A stretch of DNA of 64,000 bases from Pseudoalteromonas luteoviolacea B = ATCC 29581 (GCA_000333235.1 CAPN01000016.1:62001-126000), one strand, 5' to 3'. Counted from the first letter of the stretch, positions 9,082 through 18,965 are shown. The notes: generated from the letters alone by a model not told the origin. Program-made: numbers and translations.

Positions 9082-11331
9082 CTATTTACTTGCATAGTGC
9101 TTTAGGAGATTTGGTACGTCTAAGATCAACGCGATACCACCATCAGAGGTAATCGTTGCACCTGCCATACCTGGAGTACCCTGTAATAAAGCGTCTAATG
9201 GCTTAATTACGACTTCTTCCTGTCCAATCAAGGAATCTACAACAAATCCTACTTGTTTAGTACCGATTTGAACAATAACCACATGACCTTCAGATTTTCG
9301 ACGTGATCGATCCGCACCTTTTCTCAACCAATGTTCAAGATAGAACAGAGGTATCGCTTTCTCACGAACTATAATTGTGAGTTGCCCATCAACCACATTC
9401 GTCTTCGTCAAATTCAGATGGAAAATTTCGTTAACACCCGCAAGTGGTAATGCAAAGGTCTGTTCACCTACCACAACCATTAACGTTGGCAGTATTGCTA
9501 ACGTAAGCGGTACTTTGATTTCCAGTACAGTACCAACACCTAACTCTGATTGAATATTGACCGAGCCATTTAGTTGAGTGATCTTGGTCTTAACCACATC
9601 CATGCCAACACCACGGCCAGAAATGTCTGAAATTTGCTCTTTAGTTGAGAAACCCGGTGCAAAAATCAAATTATACGCTTCAGTGTCTGATAATCTGCTT
9701 GCTTGGTCTGAATCAATAACGCCTTTTGTTACTGCTATCTTCTTCAGCTTTTCAGGGTCCATACCTGCACCATCATCTCGAATGGTCAGTAGAATGTGAT
9801 CACCTTCTTGTGACGCTGACAAAGTAACAGTACCGGTTCTTGGTTTTCCTGCAGCTTCACGTACATTTGGCATTTCAATACCATGGTCTACAGAGTTTCG
9901 TACTAAGTGGACTAGCGGATCGGCAAGTGCTTCAACCAAGTTTTTATCTAAATCGGTTTCTTCACCTTCTAATATCAAATTGATATCTTTTCGTAAGCTT
10001 CTTGCTAAGTCACGAACAACGCGAGGAAAGCGACCAAAAACTTTCTTAATTGGTTGCATACGGGTTTTCATTACTGCACCCTGAAGGTCAGCAGTAACGA
10101 CATCTAAATTCGATATCGCTTTACCCATTGCTTCACTGCTTGCATTGGTCGCAAGACTGACCAATCGGTTGCGCACTAAAACAAGCTCTCCAACCATATT
10201 CATGATTTGGTCAAGACGTTTGGTGTCAACCCTAACCGTAGTTTCAGCTTGTGGAGCTGGTGGTGCTTTCTTCGCCGCTGCAGCAACAGGCGCTGATTTT
10301 TCTTCGCTTGGTTCTGCTTTAGGTTTTGCTGTTGGAACTGGTTTGGCAGGCGTTGGTTTCGCGGCCGCAGGCTTAGTAGCAGCTTGCGCTGCTGGTTTTA
10401 CCACTGCTTTCGGTTTTTCTTCAGGAGCATCGACTGCTTTAGGTGCGTTTCCTTTACCATGCAATTCATCAAGTAACGCTTCAAATTCGTCTTCATTGAT
10501 ATCTTCATCGTCACTTGCGGCGTTCGATGCGGCTTCTGGAGTAACTTGTTTTGCAGAAGCTACTGGCGCTTTGACCTCAGCTGCAGCCGCACCAAATTTA
10601 CCAACACCGTGGAGTTCGTCTAGCAAAGCATCAAATTCGTCGTCGGTAATATCCCCATCTTCTGCACTATTCACCGCAGCTGGCGTTTTACTACTCGCTG
10701 GTGCGTTACCATTGCCATGCAGTTCATCAAGTAGAGCTTCAAATTCATCTTCAGTAATTTCGTCTATGCCACCATCGCCTTGTTCTTGCGTGGCGCCATC
10801 GTCACTGCCTGACGCTTCAAAAAAGATGTCATCAAACTCGAAAGGATCGCCACCGGAAGATACTTCAGGCTCCGCTGACACACTTTCTTCTACTGCCGGA
10901 GTTTCTTCTTCTGCAACTTCTACTTTAGGTTTGTCTTCAGATTCAGGTTTACTTAAATCGTGGAGAGTTTCGAGAAGAGACGGATCTGCAGGATCGGGTT
11001 GCTCACGATTTTGAATACGGCCAAACATTTCGTTGATCGTATCGAGTGCTTGTAAAATAACGTCCATCAGCTCTGGTGACACGCTGCGTTTGCCTTGGCG
11101 TAATACATCGAATACGTTTTCAGCACCATGACACGCATCAACCAGCTCTGTCATACTTAAGAAGCCAGCGCCCCCTTTAACCGTATGAAATCCTCGGAAA
11201 ATAGCGTTTAGAAGCTCTCTGTCTTCCGGGTTATTTTCGAGCTCTACCAACTGCTCAGAAAGCAGTTCTAGTATTTCGCCGGCTTCAACAAGAAAGTCTT
11301 GTAAAATATCTTCATCGACTTCAAAGCTCAT
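9082..11331 (-). CDS. cheA: CheA, chemotaxis histidine kinase
   Basis: Central kinase of the chemotaxis array; passes phosphate to CheY and CheB. From ATG 11331 it has 749 residues: Hpt domain with the phospho-His in FHTVKGGAGF (His49), a long acidic then Ala/Pro/Lys-rich linker to about residue 360, dimerisation helices beginning VDTKRLDQIMNMVGELV, the HATPase domain with HLVRNSVDHGIE and GRGVGMDVV, and a CheW-like regulatory domain at the end. AGGAG lies nine bases before this ATG and only three before the in-frame ATG at 11337, so 11331 is preferred. The linker holds three copies of a 16-residue motif (separate entry). Confidence 0.95.
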   Translation of the reverse strand: MSFEVDEDILQDFLVEAGEILELLSEQLVELENNPEDRELLNAIFRGFHTVKGGAGFLSMTELVDACHGAENVFDVLRQGKRSVSPELMDVILQALDTINEMFGRIQNREQPDPADPSLLETLHDLSKPESEDKPKVEVAEEETPAVEESVSAEPEVSSGGDPFEFDDIFFEASGSDDGATQEQGDGGIDEITEDEFEALLDELHGNGNAPASSKTPAAVNSAEDGDITDDEFDALLDELHGVGKFGAAAAEVKAPVASAKQVTPEAASNAASDDEDINEDEFEALLDELHGKGNAPKAVDAPEEKPKAVVKPAAQAATKPAAAKPTPAKPVPTAKPKAEPSEEKSAPVAAAAKKAPPAPQAETTVRVDTKRLDQIMNMVGELVLVRNRLVSLATNASSEAMGKAISNLDVVTADLQGAVMKTRMQPIKKVFGRFPRVVRDLARSLRKDINLILEGEETDLDKNLVEALADPLVHLVRNSVDHGIEMPNVREAAGKPRTGTVTLSASQEGDHILLTIRDDGAGMDPEKLKKIAVTKGVIDSDQASRLSDTEAYNLIFAPGFSTKEQISDISGRGVGMDVVKTKITQLNGSVNIQSELGVGTVLEIKVPLTLAILPTLMVVVGEQTFALPLAGVNEIFHLNLTKTNVVDGQLTIIVREKAIPLFYLEHWLRKGADRSRRKSEGHVVIVQIGTKQVGFVVDSLIGQEEVVIKPLDALLQGTPGMAGATITSDGGIALILDVPNLLKHYASK
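10456..10761 (-). repeat. Three degenerate repeats in the CheA linker
   Basis: The motif [DE]-I-[TN]-x-DEF-[ED]-ALLDELHG occurs three times in CheA, encoded at 10714-10761, 10606-10653 and 10456-10503. The copies are 16 residues long and separated by 20 and 34 residues of Ala/Pro/Ser-rich sequence. The region lies between the Hpt and dimerisation domains, where a CheY-binding P2 domain would normally be. It probably provides short acidic helices as docking sites, and corresponds in position to the linker segment that binds ParP in vibrios. Confidence 0.85.
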
Positions 11332-11346
11332 GCACATACTCTCCTA

Positions 11347-12114
11347 TTAGAAGCCCAAACTGGATAGCAAATCGTCGACCTCGTCTTGGCCGGACACCAC
11401 GTCATCTCTTGCTTCAGGATCTATTATCGGCCCTTCTGGTCCTGACAACTCATTTGGATCCGTTTCAACAACTTCAGGTTCTGTTCGTTTTTGTTTTAAG
11501 GAACTCAGTTCAGTTGCACCAAACACCGTAAGTAGATGAATTAAACTGTCTTCTACTTCTCGTACTAATTCGATTACTCGTCGAATAACTTGTCCGGTTA
11601 GGTCTTGGTAGTCTTGCGCCATTAAAACGTTAGTCATTAAAGACTGCAATTCATCTGTGCGCGTAGGAGATGACTGCATAAATCGGTCGATATCATGACA
11701 GAGGGTTTTAAACTCTCCGATCTCAATTTCACGATTCATCAGCCTATCCCATGTCGGCTTAATGTGTGCAATATCTTCTGCCAATTGCTGTGCGAGTGGC
11801 AAACTGGCTTCTACAGCATCCATGGTTTTGTTTGCTGCATTCTCCGTCATTTCCATCACATAGTTTAAGCGTTGTTTTGCATCCGGAAGCGCTTCCGTCG
11901 TCAAATCGGCAATTCGAGTATCTAGTTCAAAGTTTTTTAGTGACTCATGAAGCTGACGCGTCAACTTGCCGACTTCAGCAAAAAGCTCTGATTGCTCTTT
12001 GTTGGCAGCCTCCAAAATGAGTTGATCTGCTTTTTCTTGTTCACCTTGCTCTAGATAAGCAACAAGCTGCTTGGCTTGCTCTAGGCTGATTTGAGGCGCA
12101 GCAACTGCCGACAT
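11347..12114 (-). CDS. cheZ: CheZ, CheY-phosphate phosphatase
   Basis: Dephosphorylates CheY-P. The 255-residue protein is largely helical, with the family's active-site helix DYQDLTGQVIRRVIELV (Asp/Gln pair near residues 164-170) and a C-terminal acidic tail ending EVDDLLSSLGF, the CheY-binding peptide of the family. ATG 12114 has AGGAG shortly upstream. It is preceded by cheY (28-bp gap) and followed by cheA (15-bp gap) in the same operon. Confidence 0.95.
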   Translation of the reverse strand: MSAVAAPQISLEQAKQLVAYLEQGEQEKADQLILEAANKEQSELFAEVGKLTRQLHESLKNFELDTRIADLTTEALPDAKQRLNYVMEMTENAANKTMDAVEASLPLAQQLAEDIAHIKPTWDRLMNREIEIGEFKTLCHDIDRFMQSSPTRTDELQSLMTNVLMAQDYQDLTGQVIRRVIELVREVEDSLIHLLTVFGATELSSLKQKRTEPEVVETDPNELSGPEGPIIDPEARDDVVSGQDEVDDLLSSLGF

Positions 12115-12142
12115 AAGCCTCTCCTTCTGGGGTTGGTTACTG

Positions 12143-12526
12143 TTAGCCTAAACGTTCAAACACTTTTTCAAGTTTCGTTTTTAGCGTTCCCGCGGTAAAC
12201 GGCTTAACAATATAACCATTCACACCAGCTTGAGCTGCCGCTACTATTTGTTCTTTCTTCGCTTCAGCGGTAACCATTAATACTGGAATATGCTTTAACT
12301 TTTCGTCAGCTCGAATCGCCCGAAGCAAATCGATGCCTTGCATTCCTGGCATATTCCAATCTGTGACAACAAAGTCAAATTCCTGGTTTTGTAGCATAGG
12401 CAGAGCTGTACTACCGTCGTCGGCTTCCTGAACATTTGTAAAACCTAAATCTCTTAGCAGGTTTTTGATGATACGACGCATAGTCGAGAAATCATCAACC
12501 ACGAGAATTTTCATGTTCTTATCCAA
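12143..12526 (-). CDS. cheY: CheY, chemotaxis response regulator
   Basis: Single receiver domain (127 residues) that binds the motor switch protein FliM when phosphorylated. Motifs include the acidic pair in [12 protein letters not shown], phospho-acceptor Asp in [10 protein letters not shown], and the KPF switch lysine. The start is most likely TTG at 12526, with GGAGG five bases upstream, giving [12 protein letters not shown]; polar-flagellum CheY proteins commonly have NKNMKIL at this place. ATG at 12514 is in frame but 17 bases from that ribosome binding site. The gap to fliA (12527-12567) contains a minus-strand TATAAT (12553-12558) without a clear -35, so a separate promoter is possible but unproven. 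Confidence 0.95.
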   Translation of the reverse strand: MDKNMKILVVDDFSTMRRIIKNLLRDLGFTNVQEADDGSTALPMLQNQEFDFVVTDWNMPGMQGIDLLRAIRADEKLKHIPVLMVTAEAKKEQIVAAAQAGVNGYIVKPFTAGTLKTKLEKVFERLG

Positions 12527-12567
12527 AACATCCTCCAGTGAGGTTTGAACCCATTATACTTGTATCT

Positions 12568-13299
12568 TTAGTTGATCCAGTCATTGACTTTAGCTTTGAG
12601 CTTTATCATTGCCTGACCATGAATTTGACTAACACGCGATTCACTTACATCAAGTATTAGTCCGATTTCTTTTAAATTCATTTCATCGTTGTAATACAGC
12701 GACAAAACCAAAGCTTCTCTTTCCGGTAAAGATTGAATTGCATCAATGAGTGATTGATTAAAACGCTCATTTTTAACAACATTAAACGGTTTGTCCAGTG
12801 TCAAATCTTGATCGGCGGTGGTAATTACATCCTCGTCCACTCCTAGGTCTTCAATTCCTAGAATGCGACTCGAATTAACGTCCTGTAAAATATGATGGTA
12901 CTCATCGAGCGTAATATCAAGTTTTTCAGCAATTTCAGTGTCTTTTGGTTCACGACCCAAAGCACCTTCCAATTCCGAAATTGCCTCAGCAACCATACGG
13001 CTATTGCGATGTACCGAGCGTGGAGCCCAGTCTCCGCGGCGAATTTCATCTAACATTGCACCGCGAATTCGGATACCTGCAAAGGTTTCAAAACTCGCGC
13101 CTTTGGTCGCATCAAAATTTTTGCTTGCTTCAATTAAACCAATCATACCCGATTGAATTAAATCATCGAGTTGGATATTCGCAGGTAATCGAGCCAAGAG
13201 ATGGCAGGCCACTTTTTTAACTAATGGAGCATGACGCTCAATCAATAGACCTAGATGGTCTGTGGTTTGATATCCCATGGTCTTATTCACCAATACCAT
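12568..13299 (-). CDS. fliA: FliA, flagellar sigma factor sigma28
   Basis: Directs transcription of late flagellar genes such as flagellin. It has about 240 residues, with sigma70 region 2 (RLPANIQLDDLIQSGMIGL and FETFAGIRIRGAMLDE, the -10 recognition part) and region 4 helix-turn-helix near the end (LKEIGLILDVSESRVSQIHG). The start is uncertain: ATG 13299, GTG 13290 and ATG 13278 are all in frame; the GGATAGG upstream is best spaced for the GTG. The fleN stop lies two bases before the first candidate, so the genes are coupled. A matching sigma28 promoter is found upstream of a flagellin at 63159-63185. Confidence 0.95.
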   Translation of the reverse strand: MVLVNKTMGYQTTDHLGLLIERHAPLVKKVACHLLARLPANIQLDDLIQSGMIGLIEASKNFDATKGASFETFAGIRIRGAMLDEIRRGDWAPRSVHRNSRMVAEAISELEGALGREPKDTEIAEKLDITLDEYHHILQDVNSSRILGIEDLGVDEDVITTADQDLTLDKPFNVVKNERFNQSLIDAIQSLPEREALVLSLYYNDEMNLKEIGLILDVSESRVSQIHGQAMIKLKAKVNDWIN

Positions 13300-13301
13300 A
13301 C

Positions 13302-14162
13302 CTATCCGTTAACGAGTTGTTCAATAAAGAATTCAAGGTGACCTGATGGTTGATGTGGGATTGGCCATTTTGCTGCTTTCGTCGCCAACCCTCGAAAAGC
13401 AACAGCGGCTGGCGAATTAGGGAACAGTTCAACAATGGTTTTTTGACGTCGAGACGACTTACGCATATTCTCGTCAAATGGCACTGTTGCAACTAATTCG
13501 AGCGCCACATCTAAAAAACGATCCGTCACTTTGGAAAGTTTAGCAAATAATTCTTGGCCTTCACGCAAAGAACGCACCATATTTGCAACAATTTTAAACT
13601 TGTAAACGCCATGTTCTCTGCTAAGGACTTTTATGAGCGCGTAAGCGTCAGTAATTGATGTTGGTTCATCACACACGACGACCATTACATCCTGAGCAGC
13701 ACGAGAAAAACTTAATACCATATCCGATATACCAGCAGCTGTATCTACTATAAGTACATCGAATTCGGTATTTAGTTCACTGAAGGCTCTGATAAGCCCT
13801 GCGTGCTCGGCAGGTGTTAATTCCACCATATTTTGTGAGCCCGATGTCGCTGGGACAATTTTTATTCCAGCAGGCCCTTCGACAAGTATCTCATCGAGTT
13901 CACATTCACCCGACAAGACATGAGATAAGTTTTTTTCGACACGTAAGCCAAGCATAACGTCACAATTGGCTAGACCTAAGTCAGCATCAAGCACAAGTAC
14001 TCGATGACCTTGTTGCCCCATAGCGATGGCGGTATTCAGTGATACGTTGGTTTTACCTACGCCACCTTTTCCACCAGTCACTGCGATAACTTTGACGCCG
14101 TGGTTATTTTTTTGATTCATTCTTCGCAGACCACTTGCTTGATCTAATACTGTGTTAATCAT
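13302..14162 (-). CDS. fleN: FleN/FlhG, MinD-like regulator of flagellar number
   Basis: ATPase that limits the number of polar flagella, acting against FlhF and the master regulator (FleQ/FlrA in the family). It has 286 residues, a deviant Walker A TGGKGGVGKTN near residue 30, switch regions VLDADLGLANCD and IVDTAAGISD, and a C-terminal amphipathic region. It overlaps flhF by eight bases and precedes fliA, the standard flhA-flhF-fleN-fliA order of polar flagellates. Confidence 0.95.
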   Translation of the reverse strand: MINTVLDQASGLRRMNQKNNHGVKVIAVTGGKGGVGKTNVSLNTAIAMGQQGHRVLVLDADLGLANCDVMLGLRVEKNLSHVLSGECELDEILVEGPAGIKIVPATSGSQNMVELTPAEHAGLIRAFSELNTEFDVLIVDTAAGISDMVLSFSRAAQDVMVVVCDEPTSITDAYALIKVLSREHGVYKFKIVANMVRSLREGQELFAKLSKVTDRFLDVALELVATVPFDENMRKSSRRQKTIVELFPNSPAAVAFRGLATKAAKWPIPHQPSGHLEFFIEQLVNG

Positions 14163-15615
14163 ACATTCCTACTGCTTGAGACGCCACTGGTACAGGTCTC
14201 GAATGTTGAGCTTTTGTTCGTTTAATGAATAATTGCTCAGCCTTTTTGACTAATTTCTCTGCATTAGCCACTCGAATGTCCTCAGGTACCCGCTGACCAT
14301 TAGTAAGATAACCGATTGGTAAACGATTTTGAATCGCTACACTTATAATCTCGCCTAAACTTAGACTTTCATCAAGTTTTGTGAAGATACAACCGCTTAA
14401 ATTTACTTTTCTAAAGTGTCTTACTGTCTCTTGTAACACATTCATCTGTGCGGTTGCACTTAATACTAAGTAGCTACGGATGTCGACACGCGCATTTTTC
14501 ATTAAGGTATTCAATTGTTCCGTTAGGCGCAAGTCTCGCTGACTCATACCTGCCGTGTCAATCAGCACAAGACGCTTGTTACGGAGATGATATAACACTT
14601 CTGATAGTTCTTGTGCATCTTTTACTTGTTTTACCGGACAGCCGATAATTTTTCCATAGGTAGAGAGTTGTTCAAACGCACCTATGCGGTAAGTATCTGT
14701 CGTGATCAATGCAACATTTTCAGGTCCAAACTTTTGCGCCCCTAAAGCGGCTAATTTAGCAACCGTCGTTGTTTTTCCTACCCCTGTAGGGCCAACAAGA
14801 GCAAATACTCCACCTTGGCGTAAAATCTCATTATTCGTAGTGTGCAGTTGGTTTTCAACCATAGAAAGTAGAGCGTTCCATGCTTCTTTACGCGAAACAT
14901 CGTCAGGAATAAAGCAGGCCATTTGGTCTGCAACTGATTCTTCAACACCCATTCCTTTTAAACGTTCTAATAGGCATGCACGCGTTGGATCACGACGCGC
15001 AAGATCTTGTTGCATTAATCCAGAGACTTGAAACTCAAGTAATTGACGTATTGCATTCATTTCTTCACGCATTTTCGTCATTTCGTTGTCGGATTTGCCA
15101 ACATTTTGACGTAAATCAACGTCGTCACCAAAACCAGAGTCGAGTTCATCCGCCATCTCCCAATTCCCTTGAGCAACTGTTGGACGAGATGCTGGCTTTG
15201 CTGGTGCACGTTTTTGGGCAGCTTGACTACGAGCTTGCTGAGCAAATGCCTTTTCAGTATCAATTCCTGACTCAGAGAACATTGAAGCAAGCTCAGGAGA
15301 ACGCGGGCGAGTTGCTTGTCTTTCTAGTAATGCTTGAAGTGAGTCTGCAACTTGGGCTTGAGGCTCAGGCTTAGCTCGCGCAGGTTCCGGACGCACGAAA
15401 CGTGGTGCAACACTTTGAGGTTTAGCTTGTGGTGATTGAGCTGTCTCAGTTTCTGGTGCTTTAGCTGGAGCACGGTCATTGTCAACAGCTGCGACGATTT
15501 CAACGCCATCAGCGAGTTTCTTGTTTGACATGATCACTGCATCTGGACCAAGTTCTTCCTTTACTTCTTTCAATGCTGTACGCATATCTTTTGCGAAAAA
15601 ACGTTTGATCTTCAT
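14155..15615 (-). CDS. flhF: FlhF, SRP-type GTPase for polar flagellar placement
   Basis: Marks the cell pole for assembly of the flagellar basal body. The 486-residue protein has the conserved N-terminal B segment (KIKRFFAKDMRTALKEVKEELG), a Pro/Ala/Gln-rich linker to about residue 180, and a C-terminal NG GTPase domain with G1 LVGPTGVGKTTT near 275, G3 IDTAGMSQRD and G4 TKLDE. ATG 15615 is followed directly by the conserved start. It sits 18 bases downstream of flhA and overlaps fleN. Confidence 0.95.
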   Translation of the reverse strand: MKIKRFFAKDMRTALKEVKEELGPDAVIMSNKKLADGVEIVAAVDNDRAPAKAPETETAQSPQAKPQSVAPRFVRPEPARAKPEPQAQVADSLQALLERQATRPRSPELASMFSESGIDTEKAFAQQARSQAAQKRAPAKPASRPTVAQGNWEMADELDSGFGDDVDLRQNVGKSDNEMTKMREEMNAIRQLLEFQVSGLMQQDLARRDPTRACLLERLKGMGVEESVADQMACFIPDDVSRKEAWNALLSMVENQLHTTNNEILRQGGVFALVGPTGVGKTTTVAKLAALGAQKFGPENVALITTDTYRIGAFEQLSTYGKIIGCPVKQVKDAQELSEVLYHLRNKRLVLIDTAGMSQRDLRLTEQLNTLMKNARVDIRSYLVLSATAQMNVLQETVRHFRKVNLSGCIFTKLDESLSLGEIISVAIQNRLPIGYLTNGQRVPEDIRVANAEKLVKKAEQLFIKRTKAQHSRPVPVASQAVGMYD

Positions 15616-15633
15616 ATGACAACCCCTTACTCA

Positions 15634-17742
15634 CTATTGCTGTCCAACTGAGCTGACTATCTTGATTTGTCTCTCTTCTGGTACTTCTTGGTAAGACATT
15701 ACTCTTAAGCCCGGAATTGTGTGTTTAACAAATCGTGATAGCACACTTCGTAACATACCTGAGGTTAACAAGATTGAAGGTTCACCGAGCATTTCTTGCG
15801 TTTGATGGGCTTCTCTCAACGAGTTCTGAAGCCGCTCTGCAAGGCCTGGCTCAATACCTGCTCCCTCATCACCTGCGTTCTGAAGTGAATTATGCAACAT
15901 CTGTTCCAACTCAGGCGCCAATGTTATGACAGGGATTTCATCGTTATTACCAACTGCATCTTGAACGATGAGTCGTCGAAGAGAAATACGCACTGCAGCA
16001 GTGAGTACATCAGGGTCTTGACTGCGAGGACCATACTCAACCAAGGTCTGAACGACGGTGCGCATATCGCGGATCGCAACTCCTTCATTAAGTAAATTTT
16101 GCAATACTTTTACTATGGTGGTTAAAGGTAATACATCGGGTACTAAGCCTTCGACTAACCTTGGATGCGTTTTAGCGAGCATATCTAAAAGATTTTGTAC
16201 TTCTTCATGTCCAAGCAATAAGGACGCATTATTCGTAAGTAATTGACTAATGTGTGTTGCTACGACGGTTGCGGCATCCACGACGGTGTACCCTAACGAT
16301 TGCGCTTCGTCTTTTTGGTCTGGCTTGATCCAGACCGCTTCTAGACCAAAAGCCGGATCTTTTGTAGTAATCCCTTTGACCTGGCCGAATACTTGACCTG
16401 GGTTAATTGCGAGTTCATCACCGTGTTTAAGTTCACCTTCGCCTGTTGCTACGCCCATCAGGGTAATGCGATAGGCATTAGGATCGAGTTCTAAGTTATC
16501 GCGAATATGAACTGGCGGTACTAAGAAGCCTAATTCTTGAGATAACTTTTTACGCACGCCTTTAATACGGCTAAGCAATTCTCCACCTTGCGCTTGATCA
16601 ACCAACGGAATTAAACGATAACCCACTTCGAGTCCAATCACATCCACAGGCTGAACATCATCCCATCCAAGCTCTTTCTGATCTTGCTGCACATTTTTAT
16701 TCGCGACAGCACCACCTTTCGCTTGCATTTCCGCAGCCTCTCGCTCAGCGGTAGCTTTTTGTTTTTGCAAATAGTAACCAAGGTAGCCTAAGAACGCAGC
16801 AAAGCTTAAAAACGCTAAGTGAGGCATGCCAGGTACAATGCCCATGATGACCATGATTCCCGAGGCTATAAATAAGGATTTCTCGTTCCCGAGTTGCTTT
16901 TGAACTTGCTCGCCCATGTTTTGCGAAGCGTTCTCACGGGTAACAACAATTGCGGTACCAATTGAGAGTAACAACGATGGGATCTGCGCGACTAAACCAT
17001 CCCCAATCGTGAGCAAAGTGTATACTTCCATTGCTCGACTAAACGGCAAGTCATGCTGGATCATACCAACAAACAAACCGCCAATAATATTAATAAAAAG
17101 AATAACCAGGCCTGCTATCGCATCCCCTTTTACGAATTTACTCGCACCATCCATTGAGCCATAAAAATCCGCTTCTCGCGTCACTTCATCACGTCGCGCC
17201 CTAGCTTCATCGGCAGAAATAAATCCGGCATTCAAATCAGCATCAATCGCCATTTGTTTACCTGGCATCGCATCTAAGGTAAAACGTGCAGATACTTCTG
17301 AAATACGCCCAGCACCTTTCGTAATTACAACAAAATTGATAACCATAAGGATAATAAAAACGATTAAACCAACCGCATAATTACCACCAATGACGACTGA
17401 GCCAAACGCTTCAATAACCTTTCCGGCTGCATCACCACCGTTATGACCTTCAAGTAAAACAACTCGTGTGCTCGCTACGTTCAAAGCCAATCGCAAAATT
17501 GTTGCTATCAACAATACCGATGGGAACATACCAAATTCGAGCGGCTTCATGATGTAAACCGTAACCAGCAAAACAACGAGGGCTAAGGCAATATTAAAAG
17601 AAAATAAGATATCCAAAAGAAAGGGGGGCATGGGTAAAATCACCATACCTAGTGCCGCTAAAACGACTACTGGGGTCCCGATACCCTTGAGGTAATCACC
17701 TTTATTTTGCTTTAACTGATTTAAAACTGCTTGAAAATCCAT
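15634..17742 (-). CDS. flhA: FlhA, flagellar export apparatus protein
   Basis: Nonameric core of the flagellar type III export gate, with a cytoplasmic ring that receives chaperone-substrate complexes. At 702 residues it is full length: eight membrane helices in the first ~330 residues, the FHIPEP-region equivalent in the first cytoplasmic loop (GAGRISEVSARFTLDAMPGK), then a large C-terminal cytoplasmic domain. ATG 17742 is separated from flhB by an 83-bp gap that contains a near-consensus sigma54 promoter, so flhA heads its own transcript with flhF, fleN, fliA and the che genes. Confidence 0.97.
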   Translation of the reverse strand: MDFQAVLNQLKQNKGDYLKGIGTPVVVLAALGMVILPMPPFLLDILFSFNIALALVVLLVTVYIMKPLEFGMFPSVLLIATILRLALNVASTRVVLLEGHNGGDAAGKVIEAFGSVVIGGNYAVGLIVFIILMVINFVVITKGAGRISEVSARFTLDAMPGKQMAIDADLNAGFISADEARARRDEVTREADFYGSMDGASKFVKGDAIAGLVILFINIIGGLFVGMIQHDLPFSRAMEVYTLLTIGDGLVAQIPSLLLSIGTAIVVTRENASQNMGEQVQKQLGNEKSLFIASGIMVIMGIVPGMPHLAFLSFAAFLGYLGYYLQKQKATAEREAAEMQAKGGAVANKNVQQDQKELGWDDVQPVDVIGLEVGYRLIPLVDQAQGGELLSRIKGVRKKLSQELGFLVPPVHIRDNLELDPNAYRITLMGVATGEGELKHGDELAINPGQVFGQVKGITTKDPAFGLEAVWIKPDQKDEAQSLGYTVVDAATVVATHISQLLTNNASLLLGHEEVQNLLDMLAKTHPRLVEGLVPDVLPLTTIVKVLQNLLNEGVAIRDMRTVVQTLVEYGPRSQDPDVLTAAVRISLRRLIVQDAVGNNDEIPVITLAPELEQMLHNSLQNAGDEGAGIEPGLAERLQNSLREAHQTQEMLGEPSILLTSGMLRSVLSRFVKHTIPGLRVMSYQEVPEERQIKIVSSVGQQ

Positions 17743-17781
17743 AGGTTATCTTACGCAAAAAATTGACGCATCAAGTTTAAA

Positions 17782-17796
17782 GCAATAACCGTTCCA
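17782..17796 (-). promoter_or_regulatory. Probable sigma54 promoter of flhA operon
   Basis: On the minus strand the sequence reads TGGAACGGTTATTGC. It matches the sigma54 consensus TGGCACG-N4-TTGC at all but one fixed position and has the invariant GG-N10-GC spacing. Transcription would begin near 17770, about 28 bases before the flhA ATG. flhA operons are sigma54 dependent in Vibrio and Pseudomonas. Confidence 0.8.
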
Positions 17797-17825
17797 GTCA
17801 ATTTTTAGCATGACCCAAGTTTTGA

Positions 17826-18956
17826 CTAGTGCTTTAACTCATCTGGAATTGGAAGCTCTTTATTCAGAGGAATTGGTCGCTTACCTCGACCTTTTTTAAA
17901 GCGTTTCAATTGAAATACGTACGCGAGCACTTGTGCAACGGCGGTAAATAATTGGTCTGGAATTTGATCACCTACCTCAGTCGTATGGTAAAGACTTCGA
18001 GTCAGTGCTGGCGACTCTAAAATAGGCACCTCGTTACCAATCGCTATTTTTCGGATCTGCATAGCCAATTCATCCACTCCTTTCGCAATCACTATCGGCG
18101 CTCCCGCTTTTTCAGTGTCATATTTTAAGGCTACCGAATAATGGGTTGGGTTTGTAACTACAACATCTGCATCCGGAACATCTTGCATCATTCTACGCTG
18201 CGACATTTCACGTTGGGTACGACGAATACGGGCCTTAATCATTGGATCACCCTCTGAATTTTTGTATTCGTCTTTGACTTCCTGAAGCGTCATTTTTAAT
18301 TGTTTATGGTGATTGTAGCTTTGATATGGTGCATCTATTGCAGAAATAATAATTAACGTACAACTCAAGGCCAAAAACATCCAAGCAAGTATCTCTAAAG
18401 CGTGAATTATGCTTTGTGGTGGACTTTCTATACTTAAATGCAAAATTTCGTAAAAGTAACCTTGAATCAATATAATCGCAAAACCGGCGACAAGTGCAAA
18501 TTTCAATATTGCTTTAAGTAATTCAATCCCAGCTTGAGCGCCAAACATACGTTTGATGCCTTTCATCGGGGACATTTTACTCGGTTTCGGAGCTGCGGCT
18601 TCCCAACTAAAATTAAAACCTCCTAAAAGGGTATTGCCAATTACCCCCGCAATCGCAACAATAAGTGCAAACATCGCCATTGGAAAAAGCAGTTCACCAA
18701 ACACATCCCCCCACACCGCAAACATTTTTGTTGTATCGTACGTTTCATTGCGGTTGAGCGTTAACATGCGCCCCATGACGTTATAGAGGCCCTTTGCAAT
18801 AGCAGGTCCATACATCAATAAGGCAACCGCCGAAAAAATAAGTACAAAGGTAGTTCCAAGCTCTTTGGAGCGAGCTATTTGACCTTTTTTGCGCGCTTCG
18901 TCAATTTTTTTCCCCGTGGGTTCTTCGGTTCTTTCTTGACCTGAATCTTCAGCCAT
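17826..18956 (-). CDS. flhB: FlhB, flagellar export switch protein
   Basis: Export-gate protein whose self-cleaved cytoplasmic domain switches secretion from rod/hook to filament substrates under FliK control. It has 376 residues: a cytoplasmic N-terminus (ERTEEPTGKKIDEARKKGQI), four membrane helices between about 30 and 210, and a cytoplasmic domain with the autocleavage motif NPTH in VVTNPTHYSVALKYD. Cleavage would fall between Asn and Pro. It is the last gene of the fliK-to-flhB operon, ten bases after fliR. Confidence 0.97.
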   Translation of the reverse strand: MAEDSGQERTEEPTGKKIDEARKKGQIARSKELGTTFVLIFSAVALLMYGPAIAKGLYNVMGRMLTLNRNETYDTTKMFAVWGDVFGELLFPMAMFALIVAIAGVIGNTLLGGFNFSWEAAAPKPSKMSPMKGIKRMFGAQAGIELLKAILKFALVAGFAIILIQGYFYEILHLSIESPPQSIIHALEILAWMFLALSCTLIIISAIDAPYQSYNHHKQLKMTLQEVKDEYKNSEGDPMIKARIRRTQREMSQRRMMQDVPDADVVVTNPTHYSVALKYDTEKAGAPIVIAKGVDELAMQIRKIAIGNEVPILESPALTRSLYHTTEVGDQIPDQLFTAVAQVLAYVFQLKRFKKGRGKRPIPLNKELPIPDELKH

Positions 18957-18965
18957 CGCTTTTAC

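Noticed and set aside
10145..11014. Long plus-strand open frame opposite cheA (289 codons)
   Set aside because: It is rich in Ser and Ala because it mirrors the repetitive Ala/Glu linker of cheA; no ribosome binding site or family resemblance.
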